From: Burkholderiaceae bacterium | GTDB lineage: Bacteria > Pseudomonadota > Gammaproteobacteria > Burkholderiales > Burkholderiaceae_D | NCBI GenBank assembly: GCA_031291325.1 | Contig: JARLJG010000049.1 | Span: forward strand, 1-64,000 | Direction: 5' to 3' | DNA length: 64,000 bases | Shown here: piece after piece, positions 28,205-37,191 of the stretch | How positions within the stretch are numbered: the first letter of the stretch is position 1 | Layout of the letters: the number at the start of each line of letters is the position of its first letter | The notes under the pieces: model-generated | The model's database searches: none | What the model was told of the DNA's origin: nothing | What the model saw: only the letters and a program-made list of their open reading frames with translations | Position numbers and translations under genes: made by a program

Positions 28205-29008
28205 CTACCTTAAACTGAAGGATTCACTTAGATTCTTCGCCAACTTTGCAGCTTCGGCTTTACTTTGTCCTTTGCCGCCCAAACCGCCGCGAGGCTTGGT
28301 CTTTCCTTCGCATAATTTTTGGTAGAAGGCGCGCAGTTGCTGCTTGGTGCAAGTCTCATCGCAACCGGGAAATGTCAACTTGACCGATTTTGCACCGGCA
28401 TTGATTGCTTTGGCATTCGATATTTGGTCGGTTTTGGCTTTCTGGATGTGATTGGTCATCAATGCATCCATGGTGGAATGTATTTTCCCATGCGAGCCGT
28501 GCGAATTGTTTACGCCCTCTACGCAAATCGTTGGGGCATTGCCGTGGGTTTCATCGGTATAGCAGTCGTCGCCTTCGGGAAATATTTCCTCCGGCAGCGG
28601 ATGGTGGCCAGTTTGGCCGGGGCAACACCCTTTGCCGCCCTTTTCTGCCACTTCTGCCGTTTTCGTTTCCTTGTAGGGAACGAGCTGGCAGCGTCTAGCC
28701 TTTACGCAAGGATTTTTCTTCGAGACGGCCAAGCCTTCCAAATAGGTTGCCGCATCTCCAGATGCCTTGGGCTTAAGGCCGACGGCATCGACATCCTTAG
28801 AAAAAAATCTGGCAATGGCCTTGACGTTTTTTGTCGTCGGTTTGAGCATCAAACCTTCGCAATGCGGAACCATCCAAGCAGTAGGCGCTTTATCGCCTTT
28901 CTTGGCAGGCTTGCACTTGCTCTCTATCTTGTCCTTGCTGCTTTTGCAGGCTGGCGACGTATTGAACACCGAAAGATACGGTTGAGTTCGCGTATTTGGC
29001 GTAGACAT
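28205..29008 (-). CDS. putative T6SS nuclease effector with GHH signature (HNH/Endo VII superfamily)
   Basis: A 267-residue protein without signal peptide. The C-terminal part carries CCPGQTGHHPLP (Cys128-129, Gly134-His135-His136), then APTICVEG (159-165) and SHGSHGKIH (169-177), the layout of GHH-signature HNH/Endo VII toxin domains of the Tox-GHH2 kind. Cys149, 162, 216 and 220 may bind zinc. The first 110 residues are Lys- and Cys-rich and unassigned. It begins nine bases after the DUF4150 gene and is followed by the candidate immunity gene. In many systems the PAAR-like and toxin domains are one polypeptide; here they are separate. Family assignment is from motif recall. Confidence 0.65.
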   Translation of the reverse strand: MSTPNTRTQPYLSVFNTSPACKSSKDKIESKCKPAKKGDKAPTAWMVPHCEGLMLKPTTKNVKAIARFFSKDVDAVGLKPKASGDAATYLEGLAVSKKNPCVKARRCQLVPYKETKTAEVAEKGGKGCCPGQTGHHPLPEEIFPEGDDCYTDETHGNAPTICVEGVNNSHGSHGKIHSTMDALMTNHIQKAKTDQISNAKAINAGAKSVKLTFPGCDETCTKQQLRAFYQKLCEGKTKPRGGLGGKGQSKAEAAKLAKNLSESFSLR

Positions 29009-29016
29009 AGCCGTTC

Positions 29017-29406
29017 CTAAGCGTGGTTTTGCGTCATCATGTCAACGTGGCGGCAGACGTTCAAGCCCTCCACCTTGACGTTGGACGACCAACTGGCGAA
29101 ATAGGCTTTGCCTTTGATGACCTGCGTGGCGACACCTTTCTGAAAGGCTTCGGTGGCGGGTTCGTCGCCGGTGCTGGTGGAAAAATACGATTGATCCTTC
29201 AGCGCGATTTCCTTTCCCTGCGCGAAGACGGAAGTCGATCCCGCAGTCAAGTCGCTCGCGAAAGCGGTGTTGGGGTAAGGCAGCGGAACCGGCCCTGCGG
29301 GCGGCGACGGAGGACTGATGCAAACGTCCGGGAAATTGGCGATTACTTTTCCGCTGGAGGTCTTGCTGCATACTTCGTCGCCGTTGGCGTAGACACCTGT
29401 GCTCAT
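29017..29406 (-). CDS. DUF4150 PAAR-like tip protein
   Basis: A 129-residue protein of the DUF4150 family. The start VYANGDEVCSKTSSGK, the segment DVCISPPSPPAGPVPLPYPNT and the final GLNVCRHVDMMTQNHA are family marks. DUF4150 proteins cap the VgrG spike as PAAR proteins do and carry effectors. It is short: only the tip domain is present and the toxin is encoded by the next gene. It belongs to a run of T6SS genes on this strand. Confidence 0.85.
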   Translation of the reverse strand: MSTGVYANGDEVCSKTSSGKVIANFPDVCISPPSPPAGPVPLPYPNTAFASDLTAGSTSVFAQGKEIALKDQSYFSTSTGDEPATEAFQKGVATQVIKGKAYFASWSSNVKVEGLNVCRHVDMMTQNHA

Positions 29407-29439
29407 CGTCGTTTCCTATGTTGTCATTGCCACGCGCAC

Positions 29440-30498
29440 TCAACGGGCGCGCAATATCAGCGCGGTTCTGGCGCCGTCGTCATTGCCTAGATGCAGGAGG
29501 CCGACAGCGCCTGGATGATCGGGGCCGCGCAAGCGTTCATGCAGATAGGCAAGCATCGACGGGCCGGCAGCCGCGCCGGTTTCGCCGATGCAATCGGCAA
29601 TGGTAATCATCGGCAGCGCGACGCCATCGTCGGCCATCACCCGGGTGTTGGCGTTCGAGATTTCCTGCGCATGGTATTTTTCGCCATTAAAATCGGTGAT
29701 CCGATAATTCAGTTGCCTGGGTGCGACTTCGGCCTGCTCGCAGGCTTGGCGTATGGCTTGGGTCAAGCCTTGCGCACGATTCGGTAGGTCGCCGTCGATG
29801 GTGGCCGCTTCCGACGCGCGGCCCATGCCGCAGATCAACAGCCCGCGACTTTGCGGCCCTGCCAACTCCAGCAATAGCGCACCGGCTCCCTCGCCGGGGA
29901 TGAAGCCGTCAGAATTGTTGCTGGTTTGCAGCCGGTCTTGCCGCAGGTAGTATTCAATTGTGGCAGCGTTCAGATAACTATCTGCACCGACCACCAGCAC
30001 CCGCGCGACCGTATTTTCGCTCAGCAGGCGATGTGCAGCCTGCAATGCTGCACCCAATCCGGCGCGGCCTTTGGGCATGATGCCGGAGGATCCGTGAAAC
30101 TTGGTGCGAAATTGCCTTGAGCAGGCGTCCAATGCTTCAAAGTAGCGGTCGTCTTCGGTATGCGGGCGCCCCTGTTCGGCAGCCAGCAAGATCAGGGCCG
30201 TGGAGGTGGTGTAGATATTGCCGGCGTCGCGCGCGCAATCCATGACCGCTTGTTCGACGATATGGGCAAGTCTTTGCGGTCCCCAGAGTTCGCCCACCGG
30301 CAGCATGGCGGCCTTGATCGGTTCGCTGGCGCGGTCGATGAATTCGCTTTCCTGGAAATGATCCATCCCTGCGCGCATCGCGCAAGAGGCTGCCGCGCGA
30401 TGATAGCCGACCGCGCAACAGATGCCGGCGCCGACGATGACCAGGGGCTGGCCGCGCAGATCGGCCGGAGCGCTGGCGGCCTGTTGCTGCGATTGCAT
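29440..30498 (-). CDS. ketosynthase/thiolase-fold protein of the T6SS module, probably catalytically inactive
   Basis: About 352 residues with the thiolase fold: VIVGAGICCAVGYHRAAA near the N-terminus, VARVLVVGADSYLN where active ketosynthases have their Cys, IPGEGAGALLLE, and CIGETGAAAG where they have a GH-TGA-type His motif. The expected catalytic Cys and first His appear replaced, so condensing activity is doubtful. Such proteins recur with DUF2169, DUF3540 and DUF4150 genes in T6SS loci, role unknown. The ATG at 30498 avoids a long overlap with the preceding gene; an in-frame ATG exists at 30543. Confidence 0.7.
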   Translation of the reverse strand: MQSQQQAASAPADLRGQPLVIVGAGICCAVGYHRAAASCAMRAGMDHFQESEFIDRASEPIKAAMLPVGELWGPQRLAHIVEQAVMDCARDAGNIYTTSTALILLAAEQGRPHTEDDRYFEALDACSRQFRTKFHGSSGIMPKGRAGLGAALQAAHRLLSENTVARVLVVGADSYLNAATIEYYLRQDRLQTSNNSDGFIPGEGAGALLLELAGPQSRGLLICGMGRASEAATIDGDLPNRAQGLTQAIRQACEQAEVAPRQLNYRITDFNGEKYHAQEISNANTRVMADDGVALPMITIADCIGETGAAAGPSMLAYLHERLRGPDHPGAVGLLHLGNDDGARTALILRAR

Positions 30499-30506
30499 CG
30501 ATGCGC

Positions 30507-31679
30507 TCACGCCGAGGCTCCTGTGATTGGCGCTTCCTCGCATTCCTCTTCAGCCGGCGCCGGGCCGTCGGTGGCGCGCTTCTTGGCGCAATTTGCGCAG
30601 CCTTCCGCGCCACGGATTTTGGCTTCCCACCAATTCTTGCAGATGCCGCCGACTGCAATCGTCTGAAGATCCTTGAAACCGCGCTTGATCGGCACGCTGG
30701 CGCGCCAAACCACGCTAAAACGCTCCTCGTCCGGCTCGAAATACAACGTGTCGACCACCACCTGCGGCTGCTGCACGGTGTAATTCCTCATCAACACGCG
30801 CACCGGCATATTCGTCAGTTTCGGCAGCTTGAAGCTGACTTCGCGCCGACCGCGCATCAGGTTCATCAAGGTCACCTGTTCGCCGCCGCGCGGAAACGGA
30901 ATTTGCTGGTCTTCGGGCGCAGATTGGTTGAAGCGTTCGTCGAAATCCTCAGGCAGGAACGGGAACACGTCGCGCTTCCACTTGGCGTCGTAGGTGCCGC
31001 CGTATTGGCGGCGCGGCAGCCAATGGCGGGCCACTGCCGACAGTGCAACCGCCGGATAGTCTGCGGTGGGACTGTCGAGCGGCGCGATGTCGGAATCGAA
31101 CGGTTCCAGGCATGGCAGCGGCATGCCCACCAGTTCCGGGTCGGACTGCGTGGCCGCATAGCCGGTGCCGACCGGGTTTGCTTCGTAGGTGTCGAACAGC
31201 GTTTGATCGCCACTCGTCCCTTTTTTGTTCGGACGCACGCCGCCGAAAGCCAGCCCATAATGCAAGGGCATGGCGGTGAATGGCTTGGGTTCGCTGGCTT
31301 CGATTCCGATCAGCGCCTTTTTCCAGAATCGCGGGCCGACGATGCGCACCGCCTTTTGGTGCGCATCGATCCGATAGCCTGCGGCAAGATAGGTCAGCGG
31401 CTGGTCGTCCGGCGCATAGGCGCTGGCATTGAAGAGCACGTCGCAGCGGATTTTCTTCAACACGAAATCGCATTCATAGAGCGGCGGCGATAGGCCCGGC
31501 TCGCCCACATGCAGGTCCGCGTATTCCAGCGGCACTGCCTTGGTGGGGGTCGGCGGCTTGCCGTTCGCGCCGATCAGCCAGGTTTGCTTGATAACCACCA
31601 AAAGATGTTCCCGCCCGGTCTTATCGACCGCAACGGTGATGTCCGCTACCGCATATTTGGAACCGACGGCCAATTCCAT
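30507..31679 (-). CDS. DUF2169 domain-containing T6SS adaptor
   Basis: A 390-residue protein of the DUF2169 family, with DITVAVDKTGREHLLVVIKQTW near the start and YGLAFGGVRPN mid-protein. In Agrobacterium a DUF2169 protein is the adaptor/chaperone that loads a DUF4150-toxin effector onto its VgrG, and the same three components occur together here. The ATG at 31679 is chosen over a TTG at 31685. It lies eight bases after the DUF3540 gene. Confidence 0.83.
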   Translation of the reverse strand: MELAVGSKYAVADITVAVDKTGREHLLVVIKQTWLIGANGKPPTPTKAVPLEYADLHVGEPGLSPPLYECDFVLKKIRCDVLFNASAYAPDDQPLTYLAAGYRIDAHQKAVRIVGPRFWKKALIGIEASEPKPFTAMPLHYGLAFGGVRPNKKGTSGDQTLFDTYEANPVGTGYAATQSDPELVGMPLPCLEPFDSDIAPLDSPTADYPAVALSAVARHWLPRRQYGGTYDAKWKRDVFPFLPEDFDERFNQSAPEDQQIPFPRGGEQVTLMNLMRGRREVSFKLPKLTNMPVRVLMRNYTVQQPQVVVDTLYFEPDEERFSVVWRASVPIKRGFKDLQTIAVGGICKNWWEAKIRGAEGCANCAKKRATDGPAPAEEECEEAPITGASA

Positions 31680-31687
31680 GACCAAGC

Positions 31688-32248
31688 TCAGTTAATCTGC
31701 ACCGAGCCGCCGCGTATCCTTTGGGTAGCGCTGGCATGGCTGGAAATATAAGTGCCGCGCTGCAGGATGCGGCCATCGGCGGTGAGGACGATGGCAGCCT
31801 CGCCGCAACGCAGCTCCAATTCCTCGCCGGCTTCGATGACGATGCGCGCGTAGTCGGGCTGCGCCTGGCTGTCGTCGGCAGCATCGACTCCCGCTTCATC
31901 GGCAGCGGCTGGGCCGGTATACATCGGGCCGATCACCAACGCCCGATTGACATCGCCCTGCTCGAACATGACAGCCACCGTCGCGCCGGGCAGCAATCCT
32001 TCCGGCGCGCAAGCCACGCGGGCATCCACTGAAGCGATAGTCAATTGCGGCAGTTGCAACCGCACCCGGCCATCGGGAAGAATCGCCTGCACCTGGCCGA
32101 CCACGATGCCGAAAATCGGCGTTGGCTTGGTTGCCGTTACGCCGATGTCCTTGGCCAGCAATGCCTGCATCAAGTCGGAACCGTCCTGCTGCTGCGGCAA
32201 TACCGGTGCGGCGGCGGCGCGTTCGCGCTTGTGGGCGGGTTTTTTCAT
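31688..32248 (-). CDS. DUF3540 domain-containing protein
   Basis: A 186-residue protein. The block IFGIVVGQVQAILPDGRVRLQLPQL followed by ARVACAPEGLLPGATVAVMFEQGD matches DUF3540, a family linked to VgrG/DUF2169 clusters. The beta-rich centre resembles a gp5/OB-like fold, suggesting contact with the VgrG spike. It starts four bases after vgrG. The role is inferred from co-occurrence. Confidence 0.78.
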   Translation of the reverse strand: MKKPAHKRERAAAAPVLPQQQDGSDLMQALLAKDIGVTATKPTPIFGIVVGQVQAILPDGRVRLQLPQLTIASVDARVACAPEGLLPGATVAVMFEQGDVNRALVIGPMYTGPAAADEAGVDAADDSQAQPDYARIVIEAGEELELRCGEAAIVLTADGRILQRGTYISSHASATQRIRGGSVQIN

Positions 32249-32252
32249 GGGG

Positions 32253-34418
32253 TCAGTTTTCGTTGATGTTGGTGGCTTTGAGCGTGATGTTGCCGCCCGC
32301 TTTCAGGACTTGATCGCCGTCGGTGCCGATATCGACCTCATGTCCATTGATCGAAATGGTCCCGTTCTTGTCCATTTTAAGCGTCGATTTGCCGCACACC
32401 AGCTCGATGCTGTCGCCGGCGGTAATGGTGATGGTTTTGCCGACGCTCACAGCCTGGTTGCCGCCCACCTCGATCTTTTGGTCGTTGGCAACCGTCACCG
32501 CGTGACCGTCGCCCACCAGCGTGGTCTTCGACAGGCCGACTTCCTCGGCGCTGGCCAGGCCGATCAGGCGATTCATCGCCGCGCCGACATTAATCAAGTA
32601 AGCCGCGCCGACATTGGTCATCTTGGCGGCGCCGACGTTTTGCGTATAGGTAATCGCAATCGACTGCACCTTGTTGGCGCCGATCGTCACGCTTTCGTTG
32701 GCGCCGACGTCCTCGGTGCGATTGACGCCGATCGAGATCGTCTCGTTGTTGTCGACCCGCTCGCTGCGGTTGTTGTGGATGGTGATGGTTTCGTTGTTGT
32801 CGACCGTCTCGGTGCGGTCGTGATGGACGAACACGGTTTCGTCGTGGTCGATGGTCTTGGTGCGGTCATGCATCACATGGTGCGTCTCGTCGTTCTCGAC
32901 GACGGTATCCATGTTGCGCTCGGCCTGGATCCAGACCTGTTCCGCGCCCTTCTTGTCCTCGAAGCGGATCGCGTTGGCATTGGCGTACTCGCCGTCCTTG
33001 CTGGAACGCGACAAAATTCCCGATTGCGTGGCGTTGGCCGGCAAATCCCACGGCGGCATATTATTCTGGTTGTAGACGCGTCCCGTGACGATCGGCATGT
33101 CGATGTTGCCGTTCACGTATTCGACCAGCACTTCCTGCCCGATGCGCGGAACATGCATGCCGCCGAACTGGTTGCCGGCCCAGACGCTGGATACGCGCAC
33201 CCAGCAAGAACTGGTTTCATCCCTGGCCGAATGGCGATCCCAATAAAAGTAGACCTTGACCTGGCCGTATTCGTTGGTCCAGATCTCTTCGCCGGCCGGC
33301 CCGGTCACCAGCGCCGTGTGCGGGCCTCCCGGCACCGGCTTATTGGTGACACGTGGCGGGTAATAGCGGTGCTTGGTCGACCTGACCGTGAAATCGACGC
33401 GCCAGCGCGTTTCTTCGCCGTCGGAGCGGCTGCTCTCCGCATTTTCCTGGAAGTGGTAAATCGCGCTGACGATCAGATATTCGCCGTTGGCGGCATCCCT
33501 CGGGTGCCTGCTCAGCGTGAAGGTATAGCCGGGCGCGACGCCGCGCACGTTGCTGACCGCGTGGATTTTTTCGTAATGGAGCTGTTGCTGCTCGCGCCGC
33601 ACGGTGACCAGTTTCGCTCCCTCGTCGCGCTCCGCATACGCGCCGCTCCACTCGAACATTTCCAGCGAGTCGTTGGCGTGATCCTTGTGGACGATTTCAT
33701 TGACCTGCAGGTTGGCCTTCGGGTGCTTGAAATTATAGGATCGGGTCGTAAAACGGCCGGATTTCAATTCGTTCTCGATCTGCCATTCGGAGATCTGCTC
33801 TTCCGCCGCCAGCGTCCTGCTGCCCGGCGTCAAAAACGGGATGGTCGGATAATCCGCCAGCGTCGGATTCGCGCCATCGCAAAAGACCACCGTATGCGCG
33901 CCCATCTCGTGGCGGACATACCAGTAGATGCCGGCCAGCTCCGCCATGCGCTTGACGAAGTTCAGCACGGTTTCGTTGAACTGCACGCAATACGGGATGG
34001 GGTCGTAGCTTGCATTCAATTTGAATTCATACGGCATGCCGAAATCGGCGAGCGCCGCCTTGATGATGTCGGGCGCCGATTTCTCCTGATAGATGCGGCA
34101 ATCGGCGGCCTTGTCCGCCAGAAACAGCCACGAATGCAGCCGCGCCTGGTACAGGTAATTTCTGGCGGCGCTGCCGTCCGGCCCGATGAACGCGAAGCCG
34201 ACGACCAGACCATTGATGTATCGGGACGAATCGAACTGGGTGGCGATTTCGATCGTCATGCCCGCGCCCAGCAAATCGGTTGGATCGATATCGGCCGATG
34301 CGGAAGAAATCTGCAAATCGAACTGGCCGATCTCGGAGAGCGCCTCGTTGCCTTCCATGCGCCGGAATTTCAGCAGGTCGTCGTCTAACGGGGTATGAAG
34401 GATGAACGTTCTGCTCAT
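32253..34418 (-). CDS. vgrG: type VI secretion spike protein VgrG (TssI)
   Basis: About 721 residues. The N-terminal gp27-like part begins MSRTFILHTPLDDDLLKF. The gp5/OB region carries EYGQVKVYFYWDRHSARDE and SCWVRVSSVWAG, followed by IPRIGQEVLVEY-like VPRIGQEVLVEYVNGN. The C-terminal part (about 500-720) is a DUF2345-like beta-helix with repeated DNNETI/DRTE units. No extra catalytic domain is seen, so cargo is presumably loaded through DUF2169, DUF3540 and DUF4150. The ATG at 34418 gives the usual MSRTF start; another ATG is at 34436. It opens the minus-strand T6SS module. Confidence 0.93.
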   Translation of the reverse strand: MSRTFILHTPLDDDLLKFRRMEGNEALSEIGQFDLQISSASADIDPTDLLGAGMTIEIATQFDSSRYINGLVVGFAFIGPDGSAARNYLYQARLHSWLFLADKAADCRIYQEKSAPDIIKAALADFGMPYEFKLNASYDPIPYCVQFNETVLNFVKRMAELAGIYWYVRHEMGAHTVVFCDGANPTLADYPTIPFLTPGSRTLAAEEQISEWQIENELKSGRFTTRSYNFKHPKANLQVNEIVHKDHANDSLEMFEWSGAYAERDEGAKLVTVRREQQQLHYEKIHAVSNVRGVAPGYTFTLSRHPRDAANGEYLIVSAIYHFQENAESSRSDGEETRWRVDFTVRSTKHRYYPPRVTNKPVPGGPHTALVTGPAGEEIWTNEYGQVKVYFYWDRHSARDETSSCWVRVSSVWAGNQFGGMHVPRIGQEVLVEYVNGNIDMPIVTGRVYNQNNMPPWDLPANATQSGILSRSSKDGEYANANAIRFEDKKGAEQVWIQAERNMDTVVENDETHHVMHDRTKTIDHDETVFVHHDRTETVDNNETITIHNNRSERVDNNETISIGVNRTEDVGANESVTIGANKVQSIAITYTQNVGAAKMTNVGAAYLINVGAAMNRLIGLASAEEVGLSKTTLVGDGHAVTVANDQKIEVGGNQAVSVGKTITITAGDSIELVCGKSTLKMDKNGTISINGHEVDIGTDGDQVLKAGGNITLKATNINEN

Positions 34419-34720
34419 GAAATGTCCCGTGTTCAAGTCTGCACAACGAGCGGCACTTCGGTTGGTGTGCGCCGATCCGCGTGGCGCGGTCGACCTGCAA
34501 CAGCGCGTTGATTGCCGTTCTTCAAAGAATACAAAAAATCAATTGACGATTTAGTAATCTTAATCAAATCGCATTTTACAAGGAAAATGGATTTTTGGGG
34601 CGATATCTGCGCGAATTATCCGCACCGTCGACGCCAGTCGAACGGGCAAGCCAAATCCGCCGCCTGGATAGCTTCAGATAGCGATAAGTATCTGATTCAA
34701 TTGAAAATTTTCGTTCCACT
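34419..34720. other. radA-vgrG intergenic region
   Basis: About 300 bases between radA and vgrG, both on the minus strand. The middle (34540-34600) is strongly AT-rich and is the likely promoter region for the T6SS module. No confident -35/-10 pair, sigma-54 motif or terminator could be fixed by eye. Confidence 0.45.
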
Positions 34721-36091
34721 TCATTCGTGTTCGCGCACTCGGTTCAGCGCTTCGTCGATTCTTTCGACGGCAACGATGGTCAAGCCTTCGATCTTTTGTT
34801 TCGGCGCGTTCGCCTTGGGGATCAGTGCGATGGAAAAACCCAGCTTGGCGGCTTCGCGCAAGCGCTCCTGCCCGCGCGGCGCCGGGCGGATTTCGCCGGC
34901 CAGCCCGACTTCGCCGAATACCACCAAGCCACGCGGCAGCGGCTTGCTGCGCATCGACGAATTGATTGCCATCAATACTGCCAAATCGGCTGCCGGCTCG
35001 GTGATCTTGACGCCGCCGACCGCGTTGATGAACACATCCTGGTCGAATGCCGCAATGCCGGCGTGCCGATGCAACACAGCCAGCAACATGGCCAACCGGT
35101 TTTGCTCCAGCCCGACCGACAGCCGCCTGGCGTTGGGCAGATGCGAGGTGTCGACCAGCGCCTGAATTTCCACCAGCAAGGGCCGGGTCCCCTCTTGCGT
35201 GACCATCACGCACGAGCCGGGAACCGGATTGTCGTGCTGCGACAAAAATAGCGCCGATGGGTTCGACACGCCCTTCAAACCCTTTTCCGTCATCGCAAAC
35301 ACGCCCAGTTCGTTGACTGCGCCGAAGCGATTCTTGATCGCCCGCACCAGGCGGAAGCTGGAATGGGTGTCGCCCTCGAAATACAACACGGTATCGACGA
35401 TATGCTCCAGCACGCGCGGCCCGGCCAGCGCGCCCTCCTTGGTCACATGGCCGACCATGAACACGGTCGTGCCGCTCTGCTTGGCCACACGCGTCAGTTG
35501 CGCCGCGCATTCGCGCACTTGCGCCACCGATCCCGGAGCCGAACTGAGCGCGTCCGAATACACGGTCTGGATCGAATCGATCACCGCCACCTGCGGCTTG
35601 TGCTCGGCCAGGGTCTGCAGGATTTTTTCGAGCTGGATTTCGGCTTGCAATTTCAAGTCGCGCGCGTCGACCGCCAGGCGCTTGGCGCGCAGCGCAATTT
35701 GCGCGCCGGATTCCTCGCCGCTGACGTACAACACGCTTTTCGCGCGCGACATATGCGCCAGTGCCTGCAACAGCAAGGTCGATTTGCCGATGCCCGGATC
35801 GCCGCCGATCAGCACCACGCCGCCGGCCACCAGGCCGCCACCCAGCACGCGGTCGAATTCTTCGATGCCGGTGCTAAAACGCGGCACATCGATGGCCTCG
35901 ATATCGGCCAGGGAGAGTACCGGCGCGGTTTGCGCAAGTCCTTGATATTGTGTAGAAAAACGGTTGGCAGAGTTCTCGACGATGGTTTCCGTCAGCGTGT
36001 TCCACTGGCCGCAGGCCGGACATTGCCCGGCCCATTTATTCGATACGCCGCCGCATTCGGTGCAGGTATAGTTGGTTTTCGCCTTGGCCAT
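34721..36091 (-). CDS. radA: DNA repair protein RadA
   Basis: A 456-residue RecA-like branch-migration ATPase. It has the four-Cys zinc finger CTECGG...CPAC (10-27), Walker A GDPGIGKST (97-105), the RadA KNRFG motif and a C-terminal Lon-protease-like domain containing GLAGEIRPA. It processes recombination intermediates. Its ATG overlaps the alr stop (TAATG), so alr and radA are co-transcribed. Confidence 0.97.
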   Translation of the reverse strand: MAKAKTNYTCTECGGVSNKWAGQCPACGQWNTLTETIVENSANRFSTQYQGLAQTAPVLSLADIEAIDVPRFSTGIEEFDRVLGGGLVAGGVVLIGGDPGIGKSTLLLQALAHMSRAKSVLYVSGEESGAQIALRAKRLAVDARDLKLQAEIQLEKILQTLAEHKPQVAVIDSIQTVYSDALSSAPGSVAQVRECAAQLTRVAKQSGTTVFMVGHVTKEGALAGPRVLEHIVDTVLYFEGDTHSSFRLVRAIKNRFGAVNELGVFAMTEKGLKGVSNPSALFLSQHDNPVPGSCVMVTQEGTRPLLVEIQALVDTSHLPNARRLSVGLEQNRLAMLLAVLHRHAGIAAFDQDVFINAVGGVKITEPAADLAVLMAINSSMRSKPLPRGLVVFGEVGLAGEIRPAPRGQERLREAAKLGFSIALIPKANAPKQKIEGLTIVAVERIDEALNRVREHE

Positions 36092-37191
36092 TATCCTTCG
36101 CCCATCTCGGCGACCTCAGCGACCTCAACCCGCACGCGCGGCGCCACCGCGCACATCAATTCGTAACCGACCGTGCCGGCGGCCTGCGCCACCTCGTCGA
36201 TCGGCATGCCTTTGCCCCACAAGACAACCGGGCTGCCGACGCCGGCGCCGGGTATGGCGCTCAAATCGACTGTAATCATGTCCATCGAGACCTGGCCCAC
36301 CATGCGCGTCTTGACGCCATCGACCAGTATCGGCGTGCCGGTCGGCGCGTGGCGCGGATAGCCGTCTGCATACCCGCAAGCAACGACGCCGATCTTCATC
36401 GGCTGCGTGGCCACGAAACGGCTGCCGTAGCCGACCGCGTCGCCGGCTTCGATATCCTGCACACCGATGATTTCGCTGGTCAGCGTCATGGCCGGCAGCA
36501 AACCGAATTCGGCGGCGCTCTTGCCGCCAGGCGTGCCGCCGTACAGCATGATTCCGGGCCGCACCCAATCGCCCGCCGCAACCGCATGCAACATATCCGC
36601 CGCCGAATTGGCCAGGCTGCGCACGCCGGTCAAGCCGCCGCTGCCATGCTGAAAACGCGCAAGCTGCTCGGCCAGCGACAGGACCGGGTGTTGCGCATAC
36701 TCGGCGTTGGCGAAGTGCGTCATCATGCCGATATTGCCGACCATGCCGATGGCGCGCAGGCGCGCATACGCCTGGCGATAGGCATCGGGCTTGAATCCGA
36801 GGCGGTTCATGCCGGTATTCATTTTCAAATGGACGTCGATCTTCGTTTGCAGCTTAGCTTGTTCCAATATCGCAATCTGCTCGTTGCAATGGACCGCCGT
36901 TTGCACATCGTATTGCGCCAGCAGTTTGACGTCCTCGGCGTCAAAAAAACCTTCCAGCAGCAGAATCGGCTTCGACCAGCCTAATTCACGCAAACGCACT
37001 GCAGCATCCGGCTCGATCAAACCCATGCCGTCGGCTGCGGCAAACGCCCGCACCGCCTGCGCGAGTCCATGTCCGTAGGCGTTGGCCTTGACGATCGCCC
37101 ATACTTTGGCGAACGGCGCATTGCGTTTGGCGACGGCGAGATTATGCTGCAATGCAGCGATATTGATGGTGGCGACTAGTGGTCTTGGCAT
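36091..37191 (-). CDS. alr: alanine racemase
   Basis: A 366-residue PLP enzyme that interconverts L- and D-alanine for peptidoglycan. The PLP lysine is in VKANAYGHG (Lys35). RPGIMLYGG and VGYGSRF, with the catalytic Tyr, are present. The ATG at 37191 gives the usual MPRPL start; upstream codons to 37236 are open but unlike the family. It overlaps radA at the stop/start junction and diverges from lplT. Confidence 0.96.
   Translation of the reverse strand: MPRPLVATINIAALQHNLAVAKRNAPFAKVWAIVKANAYGHGLAQAVRAFAAADGMGLIEPDAAVRLRELGWSKPILLLEGFFDAEDVKLLAQYDVQTAVHCNEQIAILEQAKLQTKIDVHLKMNTGMNRLGFKPDAYRQAYARLRAIGMVGNIGMMTHFANAEYAQHPVLSLAEQLARFQHGSGGLTGVRSLANSAADMLHAVAAGDWVRPGIMLYGGTPGGKSAAEFGLLPAMTLTSEIIGVQDIEAGDAVGYGSRFVATQPMKIGVVACGYADGYPRHAPTGTPILVDGVKTRMVGQVSMDMITVDLSAIPGAGVGSPVVLWGKGMPIDEVAQAAGTVGYELMCAVAPRVRVEVAEVAEMGEG

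Noticed and set aside
29440-30498. Fatty-acid or polyketide biosynthesis gene
   Set aside because: The thiolase fold is clear, but the catalytic residues seem lost and all neighbours are T6SS genes.
32640-32900. Possible CRISPR-like array from regular repeats
   Set aside because: The repeats are in-frame codons of the VgrG beta-helix with irregular length and no unique spacers.
31947-34388. 813-codon plus-strand open frame opposite vgrG
   Set aside because: Composition is that of antisense reading of a real gene; VgrG motifs on the minus strand are unambiguous.
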